11,014 nt of DNA from Nitrososphaerota archaeon (GTDB lineage: Archaea; Thermoproteota; Nitrososphaeria; Nitrososphaerales; JAPUIC01). The notes beneath the pieces are model-generated. The model did not search any database and was not told where the DNA came from. It saw nothing but the letters and a program-made list of their open reading frames with translations. Positions 1 to 6,848 of this stretch are shown here, one piece after another; position 1 is the first letter of the stretch, and each line of letters starts with the position of its first letter. Where the stretch lies: contig JAPUIC010000010.1 in assembly GCA_027297425.1 (NCBI GenBank), positions 1 through 11,014 on the forward strand, written 5' to 3'. Made by a program: the position numbers and the translations under genes.

Positions 1-27
1 CCTGATTTTTTTATTCTCCGTTCTGTC

Positions 28-1260
28 GTGGTTTCGCTGAAGTTAACAACTAAAGGACGATTATCACCGAATATTCCAATCTCAGCTGCTTTTTTTCTTA
101 ATACTTTAGGACAAGGAGGCGGCTTCATAGCTATACCTCTCTATTTGAGGAGCCTAGATGCGAGCTTCTTCGTTGTTGGGACTGTCATGTCGACGTTTTT
201 CATAGGATCCATCATAGCTCTGATCCCTGTAGGCCGTCTTTCAGATAGGTGGGGAAAAAGAAATGTCATCATGTTAGGATTCTCACTCTTGAGCATTGAA
301 CTGCCAATCTTTGCGCTCATTGGAAGTCCAGTTCTCATGATGCCCGTCGCCTTTTTCATGGGGATGGCGTGGGCTATGACCATACCTATAGGAATCGCCT
401 TACTTGGGGATATGCTGCCTCCTTCAGGAAGGGGAAAAGGGCTGTCGCGTTTTCAAGGGGTCCTTTGGATGGCTCTCGCTACAGGCCCTCTATTGGGTGG
501 TATCATGATTGAGGTCTTTCATCCAAGAGTACCACTATTCATATGGTCGATATTGGCATTTTCTGCACTACTGATAGTATTTCGTTTTGTCAAGAAGCCA
601 ACCCCTGTTCAAAAGGTTGAGTTAGATCTGAAATCGGATAAGAAAGATAAGGGCAGGCTCATACGACCTGGACTTCTCTTAACCTTTGCAGGAGCGTGTG
701 CCGTCAGGGCTAGAGAGGGACTAAATGGTGGCTTTAACACGACATTATTGCCCTCATATGCCATCCTGCTCGGAGGAAGTCCCGTAATTACTGGGGGCTT
801 GTTCTTCGTATACTGGTCGGCTAGAGCGATCTCTAGTTTTCTATACGGTCCTAGAATTGATAAATTCGGGAGAAAACCTGGAGTATACATGGGTACGATA
901 CTCATTATAGTGTCTACGCTATGGTTTGCACTAGCACCCACTTACGTACACCTGTTTGGCGCGATGATCCTTACCGGGATCGGGATTGGCCTTCTTGGTC
1001 CTTCTCTTGTGTCTGTTTTGATAGATGTTTCTAACCCAAAACGTAGTGGAGAGACTCAATCCATCTCCTTGACATTCATGAATGCAACATCGCTAGTAAG
1101 TGCTTTCTCTTTGGGGGGTATTGCTGATACGTTTGACCTCCAGACCGCGGCCATAGTAGTTTTTGTCTTCTCTGTAATTGGATCGTTGCCAGCTCTCGTA
1201 ATAAGAGAGACAAAGTCGCTACTCCAGCAGGCTGGTCCCGACCAGAAATCCAGTGGGTAG
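28..1260 (+). CDS. Major facilitator superfamily transporter (exporter-like), start uncertain
   Basis: A polytopic membrane permease of about 410 residues with roughly 12 hydrophobic helices, the usual MFS length. The MFS loop 2-3 signature is clear at residues 69-79 (GRLSDRWGKRN), and its duplicated counterpart lies between helices 8 and 9 at about 274-285 (GPRIDKFGRKPG). A charged, Lys-rich loop near residues 189-210 separates the two six-helix halves, and the protein ends just after the last helix, so it looks complete at the C-terminus. Substrate cannot be told; the overall look is that of drug/metabolite proton antiporters. The start taken here is GTG at 28, but the frame stays open to base 1 with no stop, so the real start may lie upstream. 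A small membrane ORF follows six bases after the stop. Confidence 0.9.
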   Translation: MVSLKLTTKGRLSPNIPISAAFFLNTLGQGGGFIAIPLYLRSLDASFFVVGTVMSTFFIGSIIALIPVGRLSDRWGKRNVIMLGFSLLSIELPIFALIGSPVLMMPVAFFMGMAWAMTIPIGIALLGDMLPPSGRGKGLSRFQGVLWMALATGPLLGGIMIEVFHPRVPLFIWSILAFSALLIVFRFVKKPTPVQKVELDLKSDKKDKGRLIRPGLLLTFAGACAVRAREGLNGGFNTTLLPSYAILLGGSPVITGGLFFVYWSARAISSFLYGPRIDKFGRKPGVYMGTILIIVSTLWFALAPTYVHLFGAMILTGIGIGLLGPSLVSVLIDVSNPKRSGETQSISLTFMNATSLVSAFSLGGIADTFDLQTAAIVVFVFSVIGSLPALVIRETKSLLQQAGPDQKSSG

Positions 1261-1266
1261 CTGACC

Positions 1267-1503
1267 TTGAAGACCCGAGTTCCACGAGGACTCGTTTACT
1301 TGGCCGTAGGATTTAGTATCTCAGTATCTATGATTATATCTTTGGGCGGACCATTCAATGCCTTTTCTGAACTCATTTTTCACCTTAATCTTGATATTCA
1401 AGAATGGAAGGTTCATCTGCTTATACTAGGCCTAGGATTAATTCTCTGGAGTGGATTAAAGACGATAATACAGAAATCTAGAGCTGCAAGATTATCTCTT
1501 TAA
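1267..1503 (+). CDS. Small two-helix membrane protein, unknown
   Basis: A hypothetical protein of 78 residues with two clear hydrophobic segments, about residues 9-28 and 47-63, joined by a short polar stretch and ending in a basic tail (KKSRAAR-like). This suggests a small inner-membrane hairpin with a positive C-terminus. The only usable start is TTG at 1267, six bases after the MFS stop and in the same frame, so it reads like a directly coupled downstream gene; stop-codon readthrough is a formal alternative. Its last 12 bases overlap the 3' end of the convergent ComE-like gene. No family is recognised. The long open frame and well-formed helices support coding, but the TTG start and small size keep confidence moderate. 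Confidence 0.55.
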   Translation: MKTRVPRGLVYLAVGFSISVSMIISLGGPFNAFSELIFHLNLDIQEWKVHLLILGLGLILWSGLKTIIQKSRAARLSL

Positions 1504-2097
1504 GATATCTGGAAGGATCTGTTTCTTTTCAATGCTTTCTAGGTAGCGAATGAATAGGTACTTATTTTCCAATCCATCCATTGTTCCTAAGGGGGGAAAC
1601 TTTTCGTCGACGGCTACTTTTGCTACTATGAAAGCTGTCTGTGCTTGCTTCACGGCAGCCTCAACTGCAGTCTTAAAGTCGCCGATGGACTTTACCGTTC
1701 TTGTGAACTTAATACTTGCAGCTTTGGCTATCGCCGCAAAATCAGTTGCTTTCGAGAAGGTGGGTAGCCTTCCGCCAGAAACATAACTCGCATTATCAAA
1801 TAGAATATGGATGAGATTTTTAGGGGCTTTGTTTGCTAACGTCGTTAGGGACCCTAAATTCATTAATAGTGCACCATCACCATCAAGAACGAATATCTTC
1901 CTATGTGGTAATGCTAAGGCAAGCCCTAGTCCAACCATAGCTGCCTCACCCATGGCATAACTGGTAAAAACGTTCATCTTATCCTTACCATTCACTTGAA
2001 GCCATTCGATAGTCTTAGTCGTACCCCATACTACTAGGAGATTATCCCCAACAATGGGCTTTAGAACCTTGATACAATCCAGAGAATTCATGATCAT
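1492..2097 (-). CDS. ComE-like TPP-dependent decarboxylase, beta (TPP-binding) subunit
   Basis: The thiamine-diphosphate/Mg-binding half of a two-subunit 2-oxoacid decarboxylase, of the sulfopyruvate/phosphonopyruvate decarboxylase type. The TPP motif is visible: GDG at residues 73-75 followed about 26 residues later by DNASY at 101-105, where Asn102 would bind the metal, then SGGRLPTF in the place where the family has a Gly/Pro-rich STGxQPT-like segment. At 201 residues it matches separate ComE subunits rather than a fused enzyme. Its ATG overlaps the stop of the ComD-like gene (ATGA), which implies translational coupling and a fixed subunit ratio. In methanogens ComDE makes sulfoacetaldehyde for coenzyme M. 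No other CoM or phosphonate gene (such as PEP mutase) is present here, so the substrate is open. Confidence 0.87.
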   Translation of the reverse strand: MIMNSLDCIKVLKPIVGDNLLVVWGTTKTIEWLQVNGKDKMNVFTSYAMGEAAMVGLGLALALPHRKIFVLDGDGALLMNLGSLTTLANKAPKNLIHILFDNASYVSGGRLPTFSKATDFAAIAKAASIKFTRTVKSIGDFKTAVEAAVKQAQTAFIVAKVAVDEKFPPLGTMDGLENKYLFIRYLESIEKKQILPDILKR

Positions 2098-2600
2098 CCT
2101 CTCAATAGTCTAGGGGCCATCATGACGAACACTGGTAATTTTGAAACTTCACAGAGCAGTTGTGCATTTTTTATTACATCCCGAGCGTTTTCCGGACGTT
2201 CAATCAATAGACATGGTAGTTCAATGGATTTTGTTACGGCTTCGGCCATTCTAGCCAAGGGTGGATGAATAACGTAACGCTCTCCTGGGTGACCTACATG
2301 ACTTATGAGGACAAGTACTGGAATTTGACACATAATATTCAGCTCAGTAATAGCCCCGAGTGAATTTAGGAAACCAGAATTCTGAATTACCATTGCTGGC
2401 TTTTTCCCTCCCAAATATGCACCTGAACTAATCCCAAATCCTTCTTCCTCTCTAGCAAGAGGGACATGAATTATCCCTGGTTCTTTTGAGATTAATGAAA
2501 CAAGTTTGGTAGTAGCATTTTCTGGTAACGTCGATACGATATCTACCCCAGATTCCTTCAGTCCTTTTACTATTTCCTCGGGCCCTGATAAATTCGCCAT
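2094..2600 (-). CDS. ComD-like TPP-dependent decarboxylase, alpha (PYR) subunit
   Basis: The pyrimidine-binding half of the split TPP decarboxylase, 168 residues. The core reads REEEGFGISSGAYLGGKKPA at residues 50-69, then QNSG at 73-76, the characteristic block of ComD and of the N-terminal domain of phosphonopyruvate decarboxylases. One of the glutamates at 51-53 should be the residue that activates the TPP aminopyrimidine. Cytoplasmic, expected to form a heteromer with the ComE-like product, whose gene overlaps this stop by four bases. The start ATG at 2600 lies 41 bases downstream of a small Cys-rich ORF on the same strand, so the three probably share a transcript. The fold and pairing are well supported; the substrate (sulfopyruvate, phosphonopyruvate or another 2-oxoacid) is not. 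Confidence 0.88.
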   Translation of the reverse strand: MANLSGPEEIVKGLKESGVDIVSTLPENATTKLVSLISKEPGIIHVPLAREEEGFGISSGAYLGGKKPAMVIQNSGFLNSLGAITELNIMCQIPVLVLISHVGHPGERYVIHPPLARMAEAVTKSIELPCLLIERPENARDVIKNAQLLCEVSKLPVFVMMAPRLLRG

Positions 2601-2641
2601 AATGTCATATCAACAGAAGAAGTTCTTCACCAGAACCACCT

Positions 2642-2764
2642 CTAACCGTTATTTATCGTTTTCCAACAACAGCATATTTCTAATCTGCAGTTAGGACAGG
2701 CTTCTGGAGATGAACTTTCTCTACATTCTAGAGGTGTACAATCACAATCTGCACAATTAATCAT
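2642..2764 (-). CDS. Small cysteine-rich protein (40 aa, 9 Cys), probable metal binder
   Basis: A short ORF found by reading the region upstream of the ComD-like gene. It encodes 40 residues with cysteines at 4, 7, 9, 14, 23, 26, 31, 32 and 33. CxxC pairs are C4-C7 and C23-C26 (CPNC), there is a C7xC9 pair, and a CCCW run lies at 31-34. This density and spacing resemble zinc-knuckle or metallothionein-like microproteins and is unlikely in noncoding DNA. ATG at 2764 is the only possible start, since an in-frame stop sits three codons upstream (2771-2773). A TATA-like box at 2794-2801 on the same strand would put transcription start only about 7 bases before the ATG. The ComD-like gene begins 41 bases after its stop. 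Function unknown; zinc binding, iron-sulfur binding or redox buffering are all possible. Confidence 0.6.
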   Translation of the reverse strand: MINCADCDCTPLECRESSSPEACPNCRLEICCCWKTINNG

Positions 2765-2793
2765 ATAGGGCTACAATATTGAATCGGGAAAGA

Positions 2794-2801
2794 GTTTAAG
2801 C
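2794..2801 (-). promoter_or_regulatory. TATA-like box for the Cys-rich/ComDE-like operon
   Basis: On the minus strand this reads GCTTAAAC. Its centre lies about 33 bases upstream of the ATG at 2764. With the usual archaeal TATA-to-start distance of about 26-27 bases, transcription would begin near 2771, giving a leader of about 7 bases. The site is part of a near-palindrome (TTTAAGCTTTA on plus), so it could also serve the other strand. Placement is inferred. Confidence 0.4.
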
Positions 2802-2817
2802 TTTATGTCGCACACAC

Positions 2818-2823
2818 TTTAAG
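2818..2823 (+). promoter_or_regulatory. TATA-like box for the glycosyltransferase gene
   Basis: TTTAAG on the plus strand, centred about 38 bases upstream of the ATG at 2859. At normal archaeal spacing transcription would start near 2847, giving a leader of about 12 bases. The other candidate box at 2795-2800 would instead give a leader of about 35 bases. No purine-rich BRE is obvious upstream, so this is tentative. Confidence 0.35.
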
Positions 2824-2858
2824 AGGTATACCTCCCTCTATTTCCAGACCTGAAACCT

Positions 2859-4019
2859 ATGTCAATCCCAAAGTCTAGGTTGCTCGCTTCATTACTACTC
2901 CAACTAACTATAGGCATCCTTCTTGCCCATGGGTTCGATTATCAAGTCAGCATTGTTGCTGGAAAAAACATTCTTACGGGTTCGAGCCCTTACGAGGGCG
3001 GAACCATCCCAGATGATTTCCTAGACTCATATGGTAGTGAGATAGGTGGACCATCAGAATCCACGTTATGGGTACTTTACCTTGGCCTTGCATATTATCT
3101 CTCATTCGGTAATATTCTCGTCTTTAACATCATAACAAAACTTCCAATAATAGGAGCTAATCTAATCTTTGCACACTATGCATTAAAATTCTGGGGGCGT
3201 CGATGGTCAGATTTTTTCCTCTTCAATCCCTTCCTCTTACTGATTTCAACCGCTTGGGGGAAGCCCGACAACATTGCAGCGTTGTTCTTAATGCTGTCCA
3301 TTCTCGCAATAAGACGACCGAGCCTCACGGGGATTTTTCTCTCTCTCTCCTTCATGATAAAATTCCTTGCACCACCCGTTCTCTTCGTAACTCTGGTTTA
3401 TTATCTGACCACGGGCGTGAAAAATGCTTTTAGATATCTTGGAATATTTCTATTAGTAAGTAGTGCGATATTTTTTGTACCGTTCATCGTTCTTGGATGG
3501 TCATTATCGCCGTTATTGTCTGGGTTAACAGGCTTTCTACAGCCCGCAGGAGGGATATCCCCGTTTAATATCTTCGAGCTACTCTTTGGCGTCTCTTATC
3601 TACCGACTTGGGCCGAACCACTCGGGTTTATTCCCTTGATAGGGCTTGGAGCATTTTTTGTATATGTAATATCAAAACCGCCTAGAGATCGTGATACTCT
3701 CACACGATATTCTTTGATTGCTATGACAATCATCTTTGCAACTCGGAGTTGGACTTCTGAGCAAAACTTGATAATACTTTTCCCGCTGATGCTACTAGCC
3801 TTTGGACGAATCCCAAATCCCTATCTTTGGATATTGCCCCTTGTCTTCATGATTTTTAACACAAGTCTCTTTCAACTAGTATATCCAATTTATCCTCAGA
3901 TAATCGAAATGCTAGCTATCTTCGATGAGAGCTGGAGGGTCCCACGTCTTGCTGCCAAGTTCTTGATTACATTACCTTGGTTGTATTGCTTGTATTACTC
4001 TTTGAAAAGTAAACCTTGA
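2859..4019 (+). CDS. GT-C type membrane glycosyltransferase (DUF2029/GT87, PIG-M-like)
   Basis: A polytopic membrane protein of 386 residues with about nine to eleven hydrophobic helices. The layout is that of polyprenol-phosphate-sugar-dependent mannosyltransferases: a first helix (about 7-24), a loop with acidic residues (HGFDYQ at 24-29, SSPYEGG at 42-48, DD at 52-53), then the family-like block FNPF at 122-125, AWGKPDN at 132-138 and SFMIKF at 164-169. The NP...G(Q/K)xD pattern at the fourth or fifth helix is typical of DUF2029/PIG-M-like enzymes. It probably moves a sugar from a lipid-linked donor to a lipid or glycoprotein on the outer face of the membrane. ATG at 2859 follows a divergent promoter region; a small membrane zincin-like gene lies 22 bases downstream. 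The acceptor and sugar are unknown. Confidence 0.75.
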   Translation: MSIPKSRLLASLLLQLTIGILLAHGFDYQVSIVAGKNILTGSSPYEGGTIPDDFLDSYGSEIGGPSESTLWVLYLGLAYYLSFGNILVFNIITKLPIIGANLIFAHYALKFWGRRWSDFFLFNPFLLLISTAWGKPDNIAALFLMLSILAIRRPSLTGIFLSLSFMIKFLAPPVLFVTLVYYLTTGVKNAFRYLGIFLLVSSAIFFVPFIVLGWSLSPLLSGLTGFLQPAGGISPFNIFELLFGVSYLPTWAEPLGFIPLIGLGAFFVYVISKPPRDRDTLTRYSLIAMTIIFATRSWTSEQNLIILFPLMLLAFGRIPNPYLWILPLVFMIFNTSLFQLVYPIYPQIIEMLAIFDESWRVPRLAAKFLITLPWLYCLYYSLKSKP

Positions 4020-4041
4020 ATATGTAATTACCAATCACCGA

Positions 4042-4566
4042 ATGTTCGTAGGAATGGCTAACCGATTAATTCACATTGGTATCTTATTTGTAATCTTTAG
4101 CTTCTTAGCGACGGTCCTGCATGAATATGCCCACTTTGTTATTCTTAAACTTCTAGGTGGAGATGGGATACTCTTGTTCGGCTTCGGGCCTCTCGTCTTC
4201 CCTTGGGATGAATCCCACGTGATCATAACCAGCTTACCACCTAGCGCTAGCAATTTAATCCTCTTTACTACCGGGGGGAGCTTATTTACGATCTTTGTTC
4301 TTGGGTTCCTCTACTTTACTCTTAAAGATCCTAATGCCAAAACAGGCTTAGAGTTTGCAATTCTTCCACAGCTTGCTTGGACGATTGCCGAACCTATCTC
4401 GTGGATGGCAGGTTCATCATCCGGAACCCTCAGTCAGGTAAATTCGCTAATTCCTTCATTTTATTCTTACCATTTGGTTCTTCTAGGCTCATGGGCCCTG
4501 GCCGCTATTCATATTAGCGGGATCTATCGAAAATTTCTGAATTTCTCCGATAAGAAACCACAGTAG
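4042..4566 (+). CDS. Small membrane protein with HExxH motif, M50/zincin-like
   Basis: A 174-residue membrane protein. The first helix ends in VLHEYAHFVILKLLGGDG: H27-E28-x-x-H31 is a zinc-metalloprotease motif embedded in a hydrophobic helix, as in site-2-protease (M50) and DUF3267-like families. Further helices lie at about residues 70-93, 105-120 and 138-160. A second M50 motif (NxxPxxxLDG), which would give the third zinc ligand, is not visible; EPISW near 125-129 is the nearest thing. It may therefore be a minimal or divergent protease, or a non-proteolytic relative. Start choice is between ATG at 4042 and ATG at 4054; both precede the motif. It lies 22 bases after the glycosyltransferase gene, probably in one transcript, and ends 34 bases from the convergent radical SAM gene. 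Confidence 0.6.
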   Translation: MFVGMANRLIHIGILFVIFSFLATVLHEYAHFVILKLLGGDGILLFGFGPLVFPWDESHVIITSLPPSASNLILFTTGGSLFTIFVLGFLYFTLKDPNAKTGLEFAILPQLAWTIAEPISWMAGSSSGTLSQVNSLIPSFYSYHLVLLGSWALAAIHISGIYRKFLNFSDKKPQ

Positions 4567-4600
4567 GGTGTCCACTCTACGATGGCATGATATAGTCTTG

Positions 4601-5983
4601 CTATTTCATCATTTTGAATATTTGATCGGTTACAACCTCGATGGGTTTACCTGCCAAATAATACCCAAGACCTAACTTCTTCCGCATACTTGCCTGCAGC
4701 CTAGCCTTCCGAATTCCGAACTTAAGTTTCCTCTCGGAAAAATCTGAAACCCAGATTAGTTTTTGATCTACAGCTTCACCTTTAGGTTTCACCCACTCGT
4801 CAGTGACCATTTTGCCGAGAACCGATTCGTAAAGTTTGGTGCCCGGTATCGGATAAGGAACGGTGAATGAAAAATAATCTAATGGGAGGGAACTAGCAAA
4901 TTTGATTGTCTCTAACATTGTTTCGTTATTTTCACCGGGATAGCCTAGGATAAAGAACCCTCCAACTTTGATCCCTGCTTTAACACATGAGTTGACTGCG
5001 AGCTTTGACTGTTCTACAGTGATCGCCTTATTCATCATCTTTAACACCTCATTGTTGCCTGATTCAAGGCCAAAGAAGACCTGAAAGCATCCTCCTCTCT
5101 TCATCTTTTGTGAAAGCTCTGCATTCATAAGGTCTGACCTACAAAGGCATCCCCACTCGACATCCAACCCTCTCTGAATGATCTCGGAGGAGACGTCTTC
5201 GACCAATTTCTTATTTATAGGGAATATATCATCTGAGAACCAGACTCTCTCGTATCCGTACGTTTGAATATCTTCGATCTCATCTACTATGTTCTTTGCT
5301 GAGCGGTGCCTATAGATGCTACCGAATATTGGTTTGGAGCAAAAGTTACATGAAAACGGGCATCCTCTTGAGCACATCATATGTGTCATCGTAGCACCAT
5401 AGTGCTCTCTGTAGTACCTTTGATACGAAGAATGATCGAAAAGGTCTCTGGCTGGAAATGGTAAGTTCTCAAGGTCCTTTATTCTCTCCCGAGGTTCGGT
5501 TCGGTGGATTTGGTTAGTAATTTGTAGAAGTGATCCAGATGAGGAGGTTGAACCTTGATTGAATGCTATACCATTGACCTTTGAATAGTCGTTTCCATTT
5601 TCAAAGGTATGCATAATATCAAGAATGGTATTCTCGCATTCTCCCATTCCAACTATATCGAAGTCATTCACATACTTCTCTGGACTAACCGTTGGTTGAG
5701 GCCCCCCAGCAATAAGTAGTTCACACTCCTCCTTGAATTCTCTGGCGAACATAAGCGCAGTGTCCCGCATCGATAACATAGAGAATACCCCCAGTGCGCG
5801 AGGCTTCAATCCTCTAATTCTTGATATTGCCTCTTCCTTCTGTAGGAAGGTGCAATCGACGATATCAACAGAGTAACCCTCCTCTCTCACTACCGAAGCC
5901 AGACAGCCAAGTCCTAACGGTGGAAACTTGAAGAAGGATGTATCATCATTGAAGTATGGAAAGACTAGAACAAGATCGGTCAT
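4601..5983 (-). CDS. B12-binding domain radical SAM enzyme
   Basis: A 460-residue protein with the standard two-domain layout. Residues about 1-130 form a cobalamin-binding Rossmann domain (PPLGLGCLASVVREEGYSVDIVD; AGGPQPTVSPEKYVNDFDIVGMGE), lacking the DxHxxG His motif, as is common in this class. The radical SAM barrel starts near 195 with the [4Fe-4S] motif C208-x3-C212-x2-C215 (GCPFSCNFC) and an extra Cys at 204. GLESGN (305-310) and GFFILGYPGE (342-351) are typical barrel segments. Members methylate unactivated carbon or phosphorus, or rearrange rings (BchE-, HpnP- and P-methylase-like). It starts one base after the stop of the 270-residue gene, so the two are tightly coupled, and it is the last gene of the seven-gene array. 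The substrate is not readable. Confidence 0.92.
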   Translation of the reverse strand: MTDLVLVFPYFNDDTSFFKFPPLGLGCLASVVREEGYSVDIVDCTFLQKEEAISRIRGLKPRALGVFSMLSMRDTALMFAREFKEECELLIAGGPQPTVSPEKYVNDFDIVGMGECENTILDIMHTFENGNDYSKVNGIAFNQGSTSSSGSLLQITNQIHRTEPRERIKDLENLPFPARDLFDHSSYQRYYREHYGATMTHMMCSRGCPFSCNFCSKPIFGSIYRHRSAKNIVDEIEDIQTYGYERVWFSDDIFPINKKLVEDVSSEIIQRGLDVEWGCLCRSDLMNAELSQKMKRGGCFQVFFGLESGNNEVLKMMNKAITVEQSKLAVNSCVKAGIKVGGFFILGYPGENNETMLETIKFASSLPLDYFSFTVPYPIPGTKLYESVLGKMVTDEWVKPKGEAVDQKLIWVSDFSERKLKFGIRKARLQASMRKKLGLGYYLAGKPIEVVTDQIFKMMK

Positions 5984-5984
5984 T

Positions 5985-6797
5985 TCAATTTCTTCCTATC
6001 TGAATTGCATAGTCAAATTCCGTGATGGATGGCTGAAGAGAGTAGGCAAAACCTATCCATGAAAGTCTACCCTGGACTTCCTCCCTCCCTCTCATAAGCT
6101 TGACTCCGTTTTGCTGATATATCGTAAACTTGACTCCAACGCCCTCAAGCGTCGCAGATTTGGACTTGACTTCTTCCCATGCACCCATCTGACTAACGTT
6201 CTGCTCTGTACCGCTAGAGTCTGAATACCTATTGAAGGATCTAGCACCTTGCTCATTCAGGAGCAATATTTCCTTACATCCACTAGTTCTCAATCCAGTG
6301 AGATCGACATTCACTAAGATCTTTGATGGAATAAATTTGAATTTAACTCTAACGGATCCCCTGTTTTCCACAGCGATAAACCTCGTTCTAAATCCAAGAC
6401 TACGCTTCAGGGCCATCAACATTCTGAAGAATGCTTGACTCCAATTGGTCTCCATATAGTGTCTAGAAAATATATCATAGAATTTCTTGTATAAGAAGCC
6501 TCCGAAAATAATTCCTTGAAAGTCTACCCTCGAAATCGAATCCATTTGAAAGATCTTGGTAATATTTTCGGGCCCAACATTTACGATTCTAGCCGTCTTG
6601 GAGAAGAAGACATCATCTCCATAGATGACTACCGGTGCTCCGAAGCCTATTCCCTCTTCTATAATCTCCTTCGATTCTAACTCGAGGACTAGACCTTTTT
6701 GTAAATCGGCGATCTCCATTCTATTCGGTCTGTTGTCATTATAGAGTAAAGCCTCAAGATTCTGTGAAATCACAAACCTATGAGGTGGGACTTTCAT
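5985..6797 (-). CDS. Unrecognised soluble protein, 270 aa, coupled to radical SAM gene
   Basis: I do not recognise a family. The protein has no signal peptide or clear membrane helix. Long stretches alternate polar and hydrophobic residues with many Gly, Val and Ile turns (around 30-105 and 150-270), which suggests a mainly beta structure, with a helical stretch near 105-135 (KKFYDIFSRHYMETNWSQAF). No CxxC or HxH-type metal motif is seen. The start is fixed by sequence: reading back in frame from ATG 6797, a TGA comes after two codons. Two further ATGs at 6807 and 6817 are out of frame and belong to a tandem repeat. Its stop lies one base before the radical SAM start, so a role as a substrate-binding or accessory partner of that enzyme is a reasonable guess only. 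Confidence 0.75.
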   Translation of the reverse strand: MKVPPHRFVISQNLEALLYNDNRPNRMEIADLQKGLVLELESKEIIEEGIGFGAPVVIYGDDVFFSKTARIVNVGPENITKIFQMDSISRVDFQGIIFGGFLYKKFYDIFSRHYMETNWSQAFFRMLMALKRSLGFRTRFIAVENRGSVRVKFKFIPSKILVNVDLTGLRTSGCKEILLLNEQGARSFNRYSDSSGTEQNVSQMGAWEEVKSKSATLEGVGVKFTIYQQNGVKLMRGREEVQGRLSWIGFAYSLQPSITEFDYAIQIGRN

Positions 6798-6827
6798 GGA
6801 CTTTCATGGACTCTCATGGACTCTCGT
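6788..6827. repeat. 10-base tandem repeat (GGACTYTCAT) over a translation start
   Basis: Three complete copies of GGACTYTCAT on the plus strand (6788-6797, 6798-6807, 6808-6817) and a fourth, decayed copy (6818-6827). On the coding (minus) strand each full copy supplies an ATG. The first copy holds the real start codon of the 270-residue gene. Because 10 is not a multiple of three, the other two ATGs are in different frames. Confidence 0.9.
6794..6817 (-). other. Micro-ORF (MRVHESP) ending on the downstream start codon
   Basis: ATG at 6817 reads seven codons, MRVHESP, and its TGA (6794-6796) overlaps the real ATG at 6797 as ATGA, the same coupling arrangement used at two real junctions in this window. 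A second micro-ORF from ATG 6807 (MKVHESPTS) runs past the real start and stops at 6778-6780. Whether either is translated is unknown; this may be a by-product of the repeat. Confidence 0.3.
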
Positions 6828-6848
6828 CCGAGTTAGAAACTAGTTAGA

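Noticed and set aside
609..941. 110-codon minus-strand frame inside the MFS gene
   Set aside because: Antisense to a clear transporter with both MFS motifs; no recognisable domain and no plausible upstream signal.
1258..1503. Readthrough or selenocysteine-like extension of the MFS protein into the in-frame downstream ORF
   Set aside because: The stop is TAG, the MFS protein already ends after its twelfth helix, and a TTG start follows at once, so a separate small gene is simpler. Pyrrolysine decoding cannot be excluded but nothing supports it.
2601..2858. tRNA, small RNA or riboswitch in the largest intergenic region
   Set aside because: No cloverleaf or conserved aptamer pattern could be made out; the region is better explained by the Cys-rich ORF and a divergent promoter.
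6788..6827. CRISPR-like or attachment-site repeat
   Set aside because: The copies are contiguous 10-mers without spacers and no integrase or Cas gene is nearby.
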